From Lepidonotus clava (taxonomy: Eukaryota; Annelida; Polychaeta; Phyllodocida; Polynoidae), in assembly GCA_936440205.1 (NCBI GenBank), contig OW387146.1, forward strand, positions 49,280,426-49,344,425: a stretch of 64,000 bases of DNA, given 5' to 3'. Position numbers and translations under genes: made by a program. Below, in pieces: positions 33,601-45,199 of this stretch; position 1 is the first letter of the stretch, and every line of letters begins with the position of its first letter. The notes below the pieces were generated by a model. The model did no database searches, was not told the origin of the DNA, and saw only the letters and a list, made by a program, of their open reading frames with translations.

Positions 33601-33961
33601 GAACAATGGATCTTATGCGGACAGGGCTAACGCAAATTTATAGAGAGTCAGCAACCAAACAAATATCGCTGTTAAGTATAGAACAGTATGAACAGTACGA
33701 TGCATGAGTACTTGGAACAGACACGCAAACAAACACTTGGTGGAAACTCATAGTTTATTACAAATGATGTAGAGATAAATATTTAAACATTAGCATATTT
33801 GTTAGATGCCGGGCTAAAACTTTGCGAGAATCAACTGGGACAGATAAATATATATACAGGTGTCGGGCTCGCACTCAAACTTTCACACAAACCGAAGAAA
33901 CAATGGTAAGTTTACATCAATTAAAGTCATTGCTATTGTTGATCAAGGGAAGCCTAGGTGA

Positions 33962-34671
33962 TCAGGAAATGGAAGGATTGTCGCTCTTGGCCATGGTCGC
34001 GGCCCCAGTCCAATCACCCACCGACAAACTTGTCAGGAATTCCTTGTCTGCCATGACCTCCTGGAAAACACCATCGCTCATCAGATCTCCGGCATCACTG
34101 ATAATGTCAGAGAAGTCGCAAGTCGTGCAGCTGGGCATGCTCTCCCGCCTGGAACTTGTCAGGAATCCCTTCTCTGAGAACACGTCCAGAAAAACTTCAT
34201 CGCACATTAGTTCTCCGGCTTAACACAAAGTGTCCGAGAAGTCGCAACTCGTGCAGCTGGGCATGCTCTCCCGCCTGGAACTTGTCAGGAATCCCTTCTC
34301 TGAGAAGACGTCCAGAAAAACGTCATCGCACATTAGTTCCCCGGCTTCACAGATAATGTCAGAGAAGTCGTGCAGCTGGGCATGCTATCCTGTCGGGCCA
34401 AGGATCTCTTGGAGGACGTTGAGGTTGAGCGTGGGGGCGGGAGTAGTGGCGGAGTGCACATTGGGCACTGGCAGTCAAAGTCGCAGCCAACCTCAACAGA
34501 GTCTGTATACAAGGAGGCGAGAGACTGACAGTGGGGATGGCGCCAAAGGGTGCACTGTAGCTGTTGACCCATCAATGCTTGGTGGCGTGGTCGCACAATA
34601 AAATTGCAAACTACACAGGCAGGGGGATGGCCTAAATTGACCGTCATGCTGCTGTGGATCCGGACGGCCAT
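33962..34671 (-). pseudogene. Degenerate zinc-finger protein with 43-residue tandem repeats
   Basis: An ATG at 34671 in good context (AACATGGCC) starts a frame with CVVC, LQC, WRHPHC and DCQCPMC. This resembles the C-x2-C ... W-x2-H-x2-C ... C-x2-C layout of PHD-like fingers common in mobile-element proteins of marine invertebrates, with one Cys pair contracted. Downstream, 129-bp tandem units (three copies, about 33962-34370) encode blocks like DVFSEKGFLTSSRRESMPSC with acidic DFSDIISDAGD segments. The first unit lacks 7 bases relative to the others, so the finger and the repeats are in different frames here. A TATA box lies about 100 bp upstream. Probably a damaged gene or one whose splicing I did not resolve. 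Confidence 0.4.
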
Positions 34672-34765
34672 GTTATATTTCTTGAACCGAGGGAAACAGG
34701 AGCACAGGCGATGTGTTATGCAGTCAGACGACCAATATATAATGGCATAGTCTATTTTTTCAGTG

Positions 34766-34776
34766 CCTTATAAAGG
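34766..34776 (-). promoter_or_regulatory. TATA-like element upstream of the 34671 ATG
   Basis: CCTTTATAAGG on the minus strand, about 95 bp before the start codon of the zinc-finger gene. Confidence 0.45.
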
Positions 34777-35656
34777 TCTGGGGCACGCGACCAGGGAAGT
34801 CGTGTAACCCCAAGATGCTGACCAAGAAGCCCCTCGCACTCCTGCACAGCCGAATACCCTCTCATACCACGACTCTTCACGCTCCCCTGTGTCGGCCTTT
34901 GAGCGGCAGAAACAACAAAGAGTGCGGGTGATTGTAGGATACGTCTGCGGACTTGGAGTGGAACTGGCATGAGCTGCTCAACACATAGAACTGACCAAAC
35001 TCAAAACGAACCGCTCCGACCACCTCCCTTACTAACGCACCCACACACCCTCAGTGCACAAAGTGAAGCCCTTGATCTTCTCCCCCCCCCCACCGTCACA
35101 CTTAATTCTGTACTTTAAACAGGAAAATAAGACTAAAAGGATGCACATCCTTGTTCTAAAAAACATGAGGAAATGCTCTGGTTTTACACAATTCTCATGT
35201 CATTGTGTCTGGGGAAAAAGGGTACTTTTCCCACCTAAATGTCAGTCATAAGGGTTTTTTGTTTCGTGATACTTTTTAATATCTCAACAATAAAGGGTAA
35301 ATTATAGCTTCAAAAAATCAGGGTTTTTCAACAGAGGGTGCTTTTTTGACATCAAAAGTCAGTGGTAATTCGGTATTTTCTAGTCTGAAGAACGCTGATA
35401 TGTCATACGCTTATATCTGAGTGGACGGACTGGGGACCGGGTGCTGTACCGGGGTGTGATGAGTCAAGCATGGGTCAAGCCCGGGCACATCTCCTCGGGT
35501 TCTGCTCTGTAACAGTTGCGTAATAAAGCTGACCACTGGGCAGCGTGGGTGGTGGGAGAGGGGGGAGGGTGGGGGCTGACGTCACACAGTGGAGGGTTCC
35601 TGGAGGCTGGAAGGGACATGCGACCACCTTACTTGGCCCACTCATACACAAACAAC
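34777..35656. other. Region between two divergent genes
   Basis: Lies between the minus-strand finger gene and the plus-strand three-exon gene. Includes a C-run near 35082 and a GC-rich stretch (35540-35580). A 72-codon minus frame (34752-34970) overlaps the TATA region and is not called. Confidence 0.5.
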
Positions 35657-36910
35657 ATGGCGTGCAACATGTCGTTGTTATCCGGTCGCTCTTACACCTG
35701 GACAATGTACCAGGAGGACCTGTTCATCGACTGGTTCGGATTGCACTCTAGCCTATACGAGAGGAGCACCTACGGGACAACAACTCCACACCAGAACTGG
35801 GAAGTCTACACAAAGATAGGAAAGGAAGTTGGGGCGCCGGGTAAGTAAACTCCGAAATTAGCCTATATCATTATCAATATCACCCGTACTAGTACTCATA
35901 CTCGTACTCGAATCATAGTCTTAGTAAACATACGGTTCTGTAACAAAAATTATAACCAATTGTGCATTTGCGAAACCCACTGGCGGATCAACACTTTATA
36001 AATGGGGGAAAGGCATATTTAATTAGTGTTTTTCTTTTAAATTTTTAGCCAACGAAGTCAGGAGACACCTGGACACCTTGAGGGAGTTTTACATCCGGTT
36101 CAAGGCCAATGAGAAGTTGGGTGCGTTGGCTAAGCCAGTAAAAGCGCGTTTTGTCGAGGTAGCTGCACGCTTAGGGTTCCTTGGTCCCTCCCTCAGTGAA
36201 CTCTCAACTAGCTCATCCTACGAGTATGTAGAACAGGTGAGGAATTAAAAAGGGCAACCTTAGCTTGTACCGCACATAAAAGAATATAATAAGCTATAAT
36301 AAGCCAATCACCAGACGTGTCGATTTTGTATGTGATTAGTAATTTTAAAGTCGTGACAGTGATTGTGCGTATAAATGCAATGGTTTCACAACTACAAAAG
36401 TTGACTAAACTAACACGTAACCAATACCGCACGAATATGAATTGTATATTATATGAAATCAGCTAATTTGCATAGTTGTTTGCATTGCAGGAAGGAGCCC
36501 TAGGCCTAATCTTCGAGGCCAACGACCACGGGGAGACACGCGAACAGTCTTGCCTGTCAACTAGCCGGCGCACTTCTTCGGAATGTGGGACAGCGGCCAG
36601 TGGACAGAAACGTGTCACGTTTTCTGACCCCCTCCATTCTGAAGAAAAGGAGCTGGAGGATGACCGGGACACCCAGTCGGCGCGCCTTCTCCTTATGAAA
36701 CTTCAGGACATTGGAAATCACGACGTCAAGGAGAGGCTTAAGAGGCACTTTGACAACCTGACGGGTGAAGCGCTGCGGACTGGGCAGGCGCTGGCAGCTC
36801 TTATAGCTGAAGAAAAGGACATCGAAATCCCCCAGTCGTGTGCACGTGGATTTTTCCAAGGCATTGACGCCGAGGGATTTCTGGTCACGGGGGAAATGGA
36901 CTATGAGTGA
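35657..36910 (+). CDS. Three-exon protein with SANT/MADF-like DNA-binding domain
   Basis: Exons are 35657-35840, 36049-36236 and 36491-36910, with clean GTAAGT or GTGAGG donors and pyrimidine-rich AG acceptors. Phases agree at both joins, giving 263 residues. The start ATG sits in ACAACATGG. Residues about 12-85 (YTWTMYQEDLFIDWFG ... LDTLREFYIRFKA) have the Trp/acidic first helix, 'W..v...' second helix and Arg/Tyr-rich third helix typical of Myb/SANT or MADF domains, which bind DNA. The rest is charged, with KRVTFSDPL and a helical C-terminus. A polyadenylation signal (AATAAA) follows near 37037. It could be a transposon accessory protein or a host gene; the family is a fold-level inference. 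Confidence 0.65.
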
Positions 36911-37721
36911 CAAACGTCTTAGTGTAAATGTATTGTTTATGACATGCTGTGTGTTACGCGTACGGATATTTACCAAATTGTGATTCCTCATATCGCCAAC
37001 GATGTTTGGTGTGCCGTAGAAGGAGTTTATTTTCTTAAATAAAAGAACATTCTTCAGTAACTTGTTGTTATTTTGAATTGTTTAAAATATGGTATGTAAC
37101 GCCGTTGGTTTTTTTTGTAGACCGGTAATGTTAGATGAATTTGTCAGCCACCATAATGCACTATAAGCAACCCCCTATTTGATATTGAGTGGTATGGGGA
37201 TGGCTCGGGTGGGGGGGGATGGGGTGGGGGGGATGTCCACGGAAATGACCCATGGCCAGAACCGGCGGGCCGTTCATTCGAACTTGGTCCTAGGTGATAG
37301 TCTATGTCATGGAGAGTGCAAGGCCATGTCTACGTTTTTTTTGGTCATTTAATTTTGTAGCATGTTAAATTTGTTAATGCGCCCGTTGGTCGGAGGTACC
37401 ATATATTCGGATGAGCTGAGGGACTTTCCAAGTTTGTTTTGGTCTGGTATGGGGTGAGTCAAGAGGCATGAAAATGTTCTTTCCCAAGATAAGGCATTTC
37501 CTGTAGATTTACTATCTCTTAGATATTGATGTTGAATCCAGTGATACGATTATTTAACAATATTAAAGGCTATTGTTCTATGCAACTTTTTCGCACCACG
37601 TCGGACCAACGCACAATACAAACGGTTTCGATTGCACCACGAGTTTCGTGTTTATTAAACTTAGATTCTGAGCAACTCCTCTGGAGTTTCATTGCTAATT
37701 CTGTTGCAACCGCTGAATGAC
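36911..37721. other. Intergenic, contains polyadenylation signal of the preceding gene
   Basis: AATAAA near 37037, a G-rich stretch at 37195-37240, otherwise nothing recognised before the ATG at 37722. Confidence 0.5.
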
Positions 37722-38420
37722 ATGGCATTCGCCGGCCCTAGCCCTTTCAAGGCAAAGCAGTATGGCATCCCGGTTGCCCCCAGGGTAGCCGGGCCGAGGT
37801 ATTATCGGACCCGCACGGTTCAACTCTATAATGAGGGTAACCGTGATTACCAGGTGAGAAGGATCTGTAGAGATGATGAGGTGTGTCAGGATGGGTACAT
37901 GCACCCAAACATTCATTTTGGGAAATGCCGCCTCCTCGACAAAATTGGTTGTCATTCAGACCGCACGATAAAACTCAACCAATTCGTCAGTGAGGCTGAA
38001 TTTGTCAACTCAATTTCGGCCAAACTTTACGTACACATTTCAAGAAATGCTGTTAGGCATGTTATTCAAAAGCATGCCATCAGCGAGATCCCTCATCGGG
38101 ATTTCGACTCTCGGCGTAAGCAGGACCAGTTCAAAATAGAAAATTACGATTTAAATGTTTTCCTGCACCAGGATATTGTTTCGCCAGTTATAAGGGCGAC
38201 GCTTACCTACCCAGATAAAGTTATAAATGATAATGAAAGGAACTCGTATAAAGTCGAGAAATTATTCGACACAGAGATAGGCCACGGAAGTCTCGGTTGC
38301 CTCTATATTGCCACTGTTGTGGTGGGGCTGACCGAAACTTCTATGGCTGGTCAGGTTAGGGTGCATCACAACCTGGTGACCGCATACCCCTCTCAGACCT
38401 TCACTTCTCTCCCGGCCTAA
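37722..38420 (+). CDS. Intact intronless 232-residue protein, family unknown
   Basis: ATG at 37722 (GACATGGCA) opens 232 codons without interruption. The N-terminus is proline/arginine-rich (FKAKQYGIPVAPRVAGPRYY), the middle has His/Asp-rich blocks, and the C-terminal third alternates hydrophobic and polar residues as expected of beta strands (GCLYIATVVVGLTE). No membrane segment. A basic N-terminal arm followed by a beta-rich core is a layout seen in small-virus coat proteins, but I see no diagnostic motif; that is only a structural analogy. It looks whole. AATAAA follows about 60 bp after the stop, so transcription is plausible. Confidence 0.6.
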   Translation: MAFAGPSPFKAKQYGIPVAPRVAGPRYYRTRTVQLYNEGNRDYQVRRICRDDEVCQDGYMHPNIHFGKCRLLDKIGCHSDRTIKLNQFVSEAEFVNSISAKLYVHISRNAVRHVIQKHAISEIPHRDFDSRRKQDQFKIENYDLNVFLHQDIVSPVIRATLTYPDKVINDNERNSYKVEKLFDTEIGHGSLGCLYIATVVVGLTETSMAGQVRVHHNLVTAYPSQTFTSLPA

Positions 38421-38457
38421 AAACCAGTGCAGGTCTGATAATCAATCGACAGTGCAA

Positions 38458-38487
38458 GGTACTCAATAGAGTACCGACTTAATAAAG
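38458..38487 (+). terminator. Stem-loop and polyadenylation signal after the 232-residue gene
   Basis: GGTACTC-AATA-GAGTACC forms a 7-bp stem with a 4-base loop, followed within about 10 bp by AATAAA. This resembles a compact 3' end; any role of the hairpin is inferred. Confidence 0.5.
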
Positions 38488-39381
38488 AAAAACAAAAAGT
38501 TCCTCCGTCTCCAATAAATAATGACGTAACTCCCAGTCTTAGTCTTTTTTATGTTACCCCCCCCCCACCCCCACTTCTTCTAGCCCGCAAACAAATAAGA
38601 GGGCGATTGGATTGCCTAATCTTACTCTTGCTTTTTTGTGGAGAAGCTATCTAAATATAATATATAGGCATGTGATAGACGGCAGTTAGAGGGGAGGGAA
38701 AAGACATAAGTTTGGTCATTCCCACGGCTAGAGACAAGGGACCCATGCCATAGCTTTTTAGCCATTACTTCCATTAAATTGAGATAGACCATATCACGTA
38801 ACGCAATGACATCAGCATTGGCCACATATTTATTGACATAACTTTTTAATGAATTATCTTTACTTGACTTAATACTCAGACAGCCGCTCCCACGACCCTG
38901 CATTAACAAATAAAACCACGTAAATAATGTGGACCAGGCTGGATGTGGGGCTCAAGTTGGGGACCCGGGGGTCGGTGGTTAAAGTAAAACTCGGCACAAA
39001 ATCAATTGATGAATTAATTTACCAATAACGTACCCCACCCCCCATTTTTTCCCCAAAAATTCTGAACCGCAAGTGGGCTATGTGGAACAAGTGAGTTGGA
39101 ATACAGTATGGTGAATCTGGATGGGCGCATTAATCCTTCTCCTATCGCAAACCATGTATACGCCTTGGAAATGTAAAGAACCATTGGCTGCGACCGTTGC
39201 CAATGGCACCAGGTACTACTTTTCCAGGTGGCGTCTTCCGGTATACCCCAGGTAAGTAGGCGCGTGCAGGGTATAAGACTCGGCCCACGCGTGACCTAAA
39301 TAATCTGTGACTAACGCGCCCGACCGAGCAGAAGAAGTAGCACCACATTCCCCTATCTTTCCAACTACCACACCAAACAGA
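38488..39381. other. Intergenic, no gene recognised
   Basis: C-runs near 38557 and 39043. A 95-codon minus frame (38622-38909) shows no domain features. Confidence 0.5.
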
Positions 39382-41610
39382 ATGGAAAACAGCAACAGAG
39401 CTTCCACATCTTCTTTGAGTGCCAGGTGAGTAATTCAAGTCAGTACCCTATGGCGTCCAATAATTAACAGTTATAAAGCGAGTCCATGCACTTCTCGGAA
39501 GTTCACTGTGTTTGTAAACATCAGTATCTGTGTCACAGCTGGTCGGAACAGCTGATCTCTATTTACACCCCGCCCCACCACAGTCTACATATGCATGTAG
39601 AACACAACTTAACCGAGTCCTTGTTTATACCCATGACGTACCACAGGCGTCTTATTAGAGGAGTATAGTTATAACTTATTAGGCGGAGTAATTAATATAT
39701 TGTGATAATCCATTTTTACCATGAACTTTATGAAAGTACGATTTTTATTGTTCCAGCCCGGAATCCAAGACGCCGAAGCGGCCGAGGACGCCTGAAACAC
39801 CAACCGCCCCGTTAGAGTCAAGGCGCCGGCTCCGGATGGACGAAGCTGCTCCTACCTATGATGAAACCCCGTCCCCTGAGCTGAGACAATCCGACACTGA
39901 AAGCTTCACGAGGTCATTGTTTTTGTTGTTGCTTATAGTATACGCTCACGACGGTATGGAGGAATTCACCCAAGTGTTTTTAAGCGTTAAAGTTGATTAG
40001 ACGGTATGATTAATTAAGGTGGATAAATGGGATTTGTAACCATACCAACTAAACATATCCAGTAATACTGGCCCATTAGGCAAATTGTAAAGGACAGAAA
40101 CAAGCGGTCTTCAACCAACCAGATAATAAATGTAACATTTTGCATGGAAACCCAGGCGCACTTACTGACTGACACCTCCACTTTCACACTCTACTTGTGA
40201 ATGTGTAGGTGTGACCTACACCTTACCGTCGCCTTTCACAAGCTTAAGATGCGCAGCTTTTATAGCATAAGCCAAATGGTAAAGAAAACACAAACATCAA
40301 GTACTTTTTTCCTCTTCTAGCCATTCATGAGCACGTGCATCCATTGTTAAGTACTTGAAGCACAACTTGATGTTAACTTTCAATTTTTGATTACAGCTCG
40401 GACCTATTTGGCAGCAGCCCAGGGGACAGCAGCGTGCACAGTAATGCGGACTGGGAGTGCTTCCTTTGCGGAGAAGAACCCTCAAAGGTAATTATAGGGA
40501 CGACCCCCCAACTATTTAATGACTACTGGCAATCAACCTGTTACTATTTCAATGGATTTTAGATGCATAAGCTTTAGGGTGTTCATTTACTAAAAGAGAT
40601 ATGTGACCCCCCACCACTAAATGAGGCATAAGTCGCCCAGACCAATTCTGAGAAAATGATGAAATAAGGGGAAAAAGTCAAAAATTGAAAAAATGAGTTT
40701 TCTACAAAAATAACATGGTATATACATGAAAATTACAATTTACAAACAAATATCAACGAATCAACAAGTTTTCATGCATAAAAGATGGGTTTTCCTTGTG
40801 GTCTTAGTCAAAGCATATGAACATTTGCACTATCATAAAGAGAAGATGTATCTTTACAGCCATTTTCCTCCTTAAATGTGCATTGGATGTGCATGACTTC
40901 AAATGTTCATAACTTGGGTTAGAATACTGATAGAGACATATTTTTTTCATTATTCTAAAGCTTAAAGCATCCTCTCTGATAGTCAAATGAAAGCTCAATT
41001 TTCATGATCTGCGACTTATGCCTCATTATGTAGTGGGGGGTCACATATATAGAGTGGTACCTGCACAACTGTTAAGCCTTCATTATTTCCTAAAACTCTA
41101 GTTTAAACTTGAATGCAATAAACGTCACGCCGAGACAGTATATATACGGACTGCCATATATGCCGAAAGGTTATAAACAAACTTGTAATTTATTTAATTA
41201 TATTAGAGCGACCGGGAGTACCTGAAAAATGCGCGTGATGACGACATGGACACGTACAACGGGGAATTTGGTGTATTTGCTCCGCGAAGTGTATTCTTCG
41301 ACACGAAGTATAGGTATGTATTAAAATCCCAAGGGGTCTTATAATTTGTTTCATGCTAGTAAGGTGAAAAATAATCTAAAGCGCATGTCATCCCTCGTCT
41401 ATCTATAGTCCGTATTTTTCACACTGATGTTCGGTATTGAACAAAAGGGAAAAAAACATTAGTAAAAGGCCATGGTGAACTGATTTATTTTGCAGAATAT
41501 ACCTGGTGTGCAGCTACTGCAACGCTGTGTTTCACCCGGCGTGTGCCCAATATGAGCCTGCATCGATGCTCGTGAGCGAGGTTATCTGTGAGAGGTGTGC
41601 AACAAAATAG
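39382..41610 (+). CDS. Five-exon PHD-finger protein
   Basis: Exons are 39382-39425, 39757-39912, 40397-40487, 41207-41313 and 41496-41610. All have GT/AG borders and every phase agrees, giving 170 residues. The N-terminal half is basic and proline/serine-rich (KTPKRPRTPETPT), like a nuclear targeting or linker region. The C-terminal half has the C4-H-C3 pattern of a PHD finger: WECFLCGEE, then IYLVCSYCNAVFHPACA, then VICERCATK, with a longer than usual first loop. PHD fingers bind histone tails or other partners in chromatin. The stop is followed at once by GTGAGT, a good donor, so alternative splicing past the stop is possible. Intron 3 carries a MITE. No damage seen. Confidence 0.75.
40602..41045. 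mobile_element. TA-flanked MITE in intron 3 of the PHD-finger gene
   Basis: The ends are TGTGACCCCCCACCACTAAA on the left and, inward from the right, TGTGACCCCCCACTACATAA. Similarity extends through GAGGCATAAGTCGC (about 35 bp, three mismatches). TA lies on both sides. Tips match those of the MITE in the DIRS-type element. Confidence 0.85.
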
Positions 41611-42120
41611 GTGAGTGTATGTTTAAGGTTAGGCGATTTTAACTAAAACACTGTCGACTCTGCGATAGAACCCATATGCATGCTCGAAACAAGTAAGAGC
41701 TGTTTACCCATTACAGTGATTTTTAGATCTAGAGGAGTATTAGTTAATTGCACCCCTTAAACGGACTAGGGTGGCTAAAAGTGAGTTCCCTACCTAAGGA
41801 CATGCATGAGGACTGTATGTGTAATACTATATGTTATTAGTTATATCTCTGTTTATATATCGGCCGGGCTAATTTCAGTTAATGATTGTTGTTTGAGTGT
41901 CACGGGAAGAACTGAGCCTTGTGTCGTTTTCGCTATTTGCTGCGCAACAGCACATTATGTAAGTCGGGCACAGTCCGTGCCAGTCTTGCTGCGCCAAAAT
42001 GATGAAATAGTCATAGTATGACCAACGCACTGTTTGGTAATAACCTTATTTTGTACCCCTGTCCCGTATTGCATAAACCTAATTCACGCCCCAAATGCAG
42101 AGTCCCATCACGCCAATAAA
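41611..42120. other. Intergenic, nothing recognised
   Basis: A 71-codon frame at 41806-42021 has no domain signal. Confidence 0.5.
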
Positions 42121-42278
42121 GCACAGTGCTCCCTTTGCGCAACACGTGCAAAGTTTTAGCCCAGCTTAGCTATGTTTTTTGGGCATTATGTGCTGTGTGC
42201 AGCGGTTAGCGCAAGTTAGACTAGTGCGCCTTTACTCATGCTCAGTGTGTGCAAAGTGCATTCATGGGAGCACTGTGC
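42121..42278. mobile_element. Short inverted-repeat element, 158 bp
   Basis: GCACAGTGCTCCC at 42121-42133 recurs inverted at 42266-42278. The interior also pairs in part (TTTGCGC/GTGCAAA words). Probably a MITE; target duplication not clear. Confidence 0.6.
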
Positions 42279-43390
42279 CTCTTATTCAACTTTAAATGGT
42301 AAGAAGTCTGTATCTCCTGCCCTCTGATCATGGACCAGTGCCTCTTATGCTCATAGGTAGTCGCTCTTTCCAAGCATAGGGCACCTGCTCTTCCAAAATG
42401 TTATCTAGAACCCCCTCAATATGTAGGAAAGTATGGAAAAGTCCCACTTTTTACTTTTAATTTCTAATAATGTCCACCTCCCTTTCCAAACCGTCATGTA
42501 GACGCCCCTAAAGTTAGCAAGAAAAAATGCAAAGGTCCACACTTTACTGGTTTCCAACCCCCCCTTTCCTTTACAAGTTCTGACAAAAAGTGTGAACAAA
42601 ATATTGTGGAAATCCATCTGTGCAATGGGACTCCTCATGTGAAGTCCCACCCTCGGCTTTCTCCTTTTCCAGTTTCTACTTGAAAGGGGTATAGTACTGT
42701 AGAGTATGGCGCATGTTCCTGTAACAACTGCAAAGTCTGAATGGCTATCCCATGAAGGACAACGTCTTTTCAACGGAAAATCATGACATTTATTAAATTA
42801 AACCATTTAAAACTCATTTTTAGACAAGAAAAACACGACCTTACTGAGATAGGATACCGAAATTTTCAACGATCTGAAAAAGCTTTCAGCCGACGTAAAA
42901 CCAAACTCAGGATTGTTCTTTAGATATGCAAGAGTTATTTTTCAGACAATAAATAACCTTATTTTCAAATCGGGTCAACTGGGTCTTAGATCAGTTTTAC
43001 CACTGTTAATTTGTAATTTATTGCATGGGCACTTGCAGGAAAATACGCCAATAAACTCACAATTGCAACATTTCCATATTTATTTCATCGGTACTGAATT
43101 CTGGAACACGGAATGTTTTACTGTACATGTATAGTCTGCTGAATTTATATATCCATCTTCGAATCTCTTTCCACATTAATATTCATGCGAAACAAACAAT
43201 GCCCAACTAATAAACTATACAACACTTTTGAAAAAACTCCTACATGTTTTTAAGGGTCTTAAACGCACTATATATTTCTGGGCACTTTGTCCTTGTGCAT
43301 GAGGTATATGTATATGTTGCCCGCATAATCTCCTCAAATAGAACAACTTAATAGAGTCTTCTCCAACAAATTAAGGTCAGCAGTCATGCT
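42279..43390. other. Intergenic, no gene recognised
   Basis: A 122-codon minus frame (42405-42773) is rich in Trp/Lys/Phe without pattern and is not called. Confidence 0.5.
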
Positions 43391-43672
43391 TCAGTGGAGG
43401 CTGGACAAAGGAACGTGTTGGAGCAGGCTCAGCGTTGGAGGGTTATTACATAATGCTGATAAGGCCTGTGCATACGCTTCGTGGTCAGGGATGGTTCTAT
43501 CAATAACAGGCTCTGTGGGCGGGGCACAGTGGGGCATTCTTATAAGAGTAGCCACTCGATTGTATTTACTTTTGTTTAAGAAACTGTAGTACTCAAAGTT
43601 GTGCAATGACACTACTAAATACTTGCTCATCATATTTTCTCCAGGCCTTGTGGACCGGGCCCCGGTGGCCAA
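43391..43672 (-). CDS. Possible small protein, 93 residues
   Basis: The minus-strand frame has balanced composition (LVVSLHNFEYYSFLNKSKY ... PPTEPVIDRTIPDHEAYA) and two adjacent internal methionines that could be the real start near 43630. No domain recognised, no splice partners sought successfully, and no conserved promoter seen. Could be a real small gene or a chance frame. Confidence 0.3.
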   Translation of the reverse strand: MATGARSTRPGENMMSKYLVVSLHNFEYYSFLNKSKYNRVATLIRMPHCAPPTEPVIDRTIPDHEAYAQALSALCNNPPTLSLLQHVPLSSLH

Positions 43673-43801
43673 TATGGCAATATTAGTCTGTCGCCTAACG
43701 TGGAATCTCTACGTATACCCAAACAATACTTGCAATATAAGAATGTTCTAAGTCATGAATTTAAACCATACAATCCTTTTCATACATATTACTTCCATAT
43801 A

Positions 43802-44250
43802 CAGGGGCGGATCCAGGAATTCAAGAAAGGGGTGGCTTAGATATAAAAGTGAAGTGGAAGAAAAATGAATGAACAGTTAAGTAATGCTGTTATCCAATAC
43901 TACTACATTATTGTTATGTCACTGCATGTATAAACTTTAGTCATATCACAGGCCTCAAAGCGGGACTTTTAAAGGGACCTTTCTTTTCATGATCACCGCT
44001 TTGAGGCCTGATATCAGTTATGGTTCAAAACGAGTCACATCCAATCAGTGAATGTTCTGGGTTTTTTTTACTATCATTTTTTTAAAACGATGCTGGTCAA
44101 ATATCGGTTTTGACCGGTTTTCGGCAAAGCACCAGCGTAACTTGAATGTTATACATTTAATTGAAATAAGTACGTAATTTTTCTGCAGGATTTGTGTGAA
44201 AAATCATGTTTTTGCCCCCCCCCCCCTACAAATTCCTGGGTCCGCACCTG
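43802..44250. mobile_element. hAT-like MITE, 449 bp, with a nested mini-element
   Basis: The ends are CAGGGGCGGATCCAGGAATT and, inward from the right, CAGGTGCGGACCCAGGAATT (18 of 20). CAGGGGCGGATCCAGG tips are typical of hAT-superfamily elements. An 8-bp target duplication is not evident. A C-run lies near the right end. Inside is the 62-bp element at 43949-44010. A further CAGTGGCGGATTTAGG tip begins at about 44264. Confidence 0.75.
43949..44010. mobile_element. 62-bp mini inverted-repeat element with ATATCA on both sides
   Basis: CAGGCCTCAAAGCGG at the left is perfectly inverted at the right. ATATCA directly borders both ends (43943-43948; 44011-44016), consistent with a short target duplication. 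Confidence 0.7.
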
Positions 44251-44837
44251 GACACTGTAGTCAGTGGCGGATTTAGGGGGTTGCGCGCAGGCTTTGACAT
44301 TTATTAATACTTTGTTATTTTCCAATTCTTCTCTTTTGAAAAATTTTAAGAATACCAACGATAAACTAATTGAATAAAAAAATCTTTTGAAAATGTTTGT
44401 GTAAGGAACCCTTTAATATTTATTTATCTTAACAAATTAAAATGGCATTTTAAAGAAAACATGAACTTAATATTAGTAAATTATGATTAACATAGTTAAA
44501 TATAGGTATTTAAGTAATATAGACGATAATCCGCGACTGCAAGCGATTGCGCATTGCTGAATGCCCAGCACAGCATGAGCCATAGGTCTATCCTTTTTGA
44601 AACTCTGGATCCGCTGTCACATCTGGAAAGTCGGCGAATGTGGAAAGTCGTCGGTGGGCGATAATACGGCTATAATGGGCACTGCACATGCGTATGGGAA
44701 AAGTTGCTACTCTCAAACCATGTTTTGTCAATCAATTCTTTAAAGTTGTAATGGGTAGCAAACTAAATATATATCCCTCTCTTCTTTTAAATATTCGAGA
44801 TTCATACCTAAACGGCTAACTCGTCCCTACTCCTCAG
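44251..44837. other. Intergenic, hAT tip remnant only
   Basis: Contains the CAGTGGCGGATTTAGG tip at about 44264 and, near 44610, an inverted CTGGATCCGCTG tip, which may bound a second degraded hAT-like element. Confidence 0.45.
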
Positions 44838-44970
44838 TTTGTAGAAAAACCAACATGCTACCAGAGTAGGTACTTTTCCCACACGCCGCACACCGAGAAC
44901 ATTCCTGCGGCAGTGGAGACTTTCTTAGTGGAGAGAAGAGAGAAGAACACGTCTACGTCATCGAATTCAG
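44838..44970 (+). CDS. Orphan internal exon, 44 residues
   Basis: A 133-bp segment has a strong acceptor (CTACTCCTCAG) and consensus donor (GTAAGT), and is open in one frame only. The sequence contains TCYQSRYFSHTPHTE and ends Ser/Thr-rich. It starts in phase 0 and ends in phase 1. The PHD-finger gene's exon 3 ends in phase 0 and could splice here as an alternative; the small gene at 45200 has incompatible phases. Function unknown. Confidence 0.5.
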
Positions 44971-45199
44971 GTAAGTGGGCGACATTTTTTTTATATATAT
45001 CATCTCTTCCAGTAAATCTAAATTATTAGTACAGTCCTTTGCCCCTACAGCACCACAGTGTCATTTACTTTCCAGATCCCTTCGTAATTGGTGTTTAGAA
45101 TGTAATAAAGTTCGCCCTTGGATTTGTTTTTAACAAAAAGACAAAATTTTTACTAGGGCGGGACCTAGGGCAGGTCACATGATCAGACTTAAAGTCAAA

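Noticed and set aside
42405-42773. 122-codon minus-strand frame
   Set aside because: No domain, odd composition, no promoter or splice evidence.
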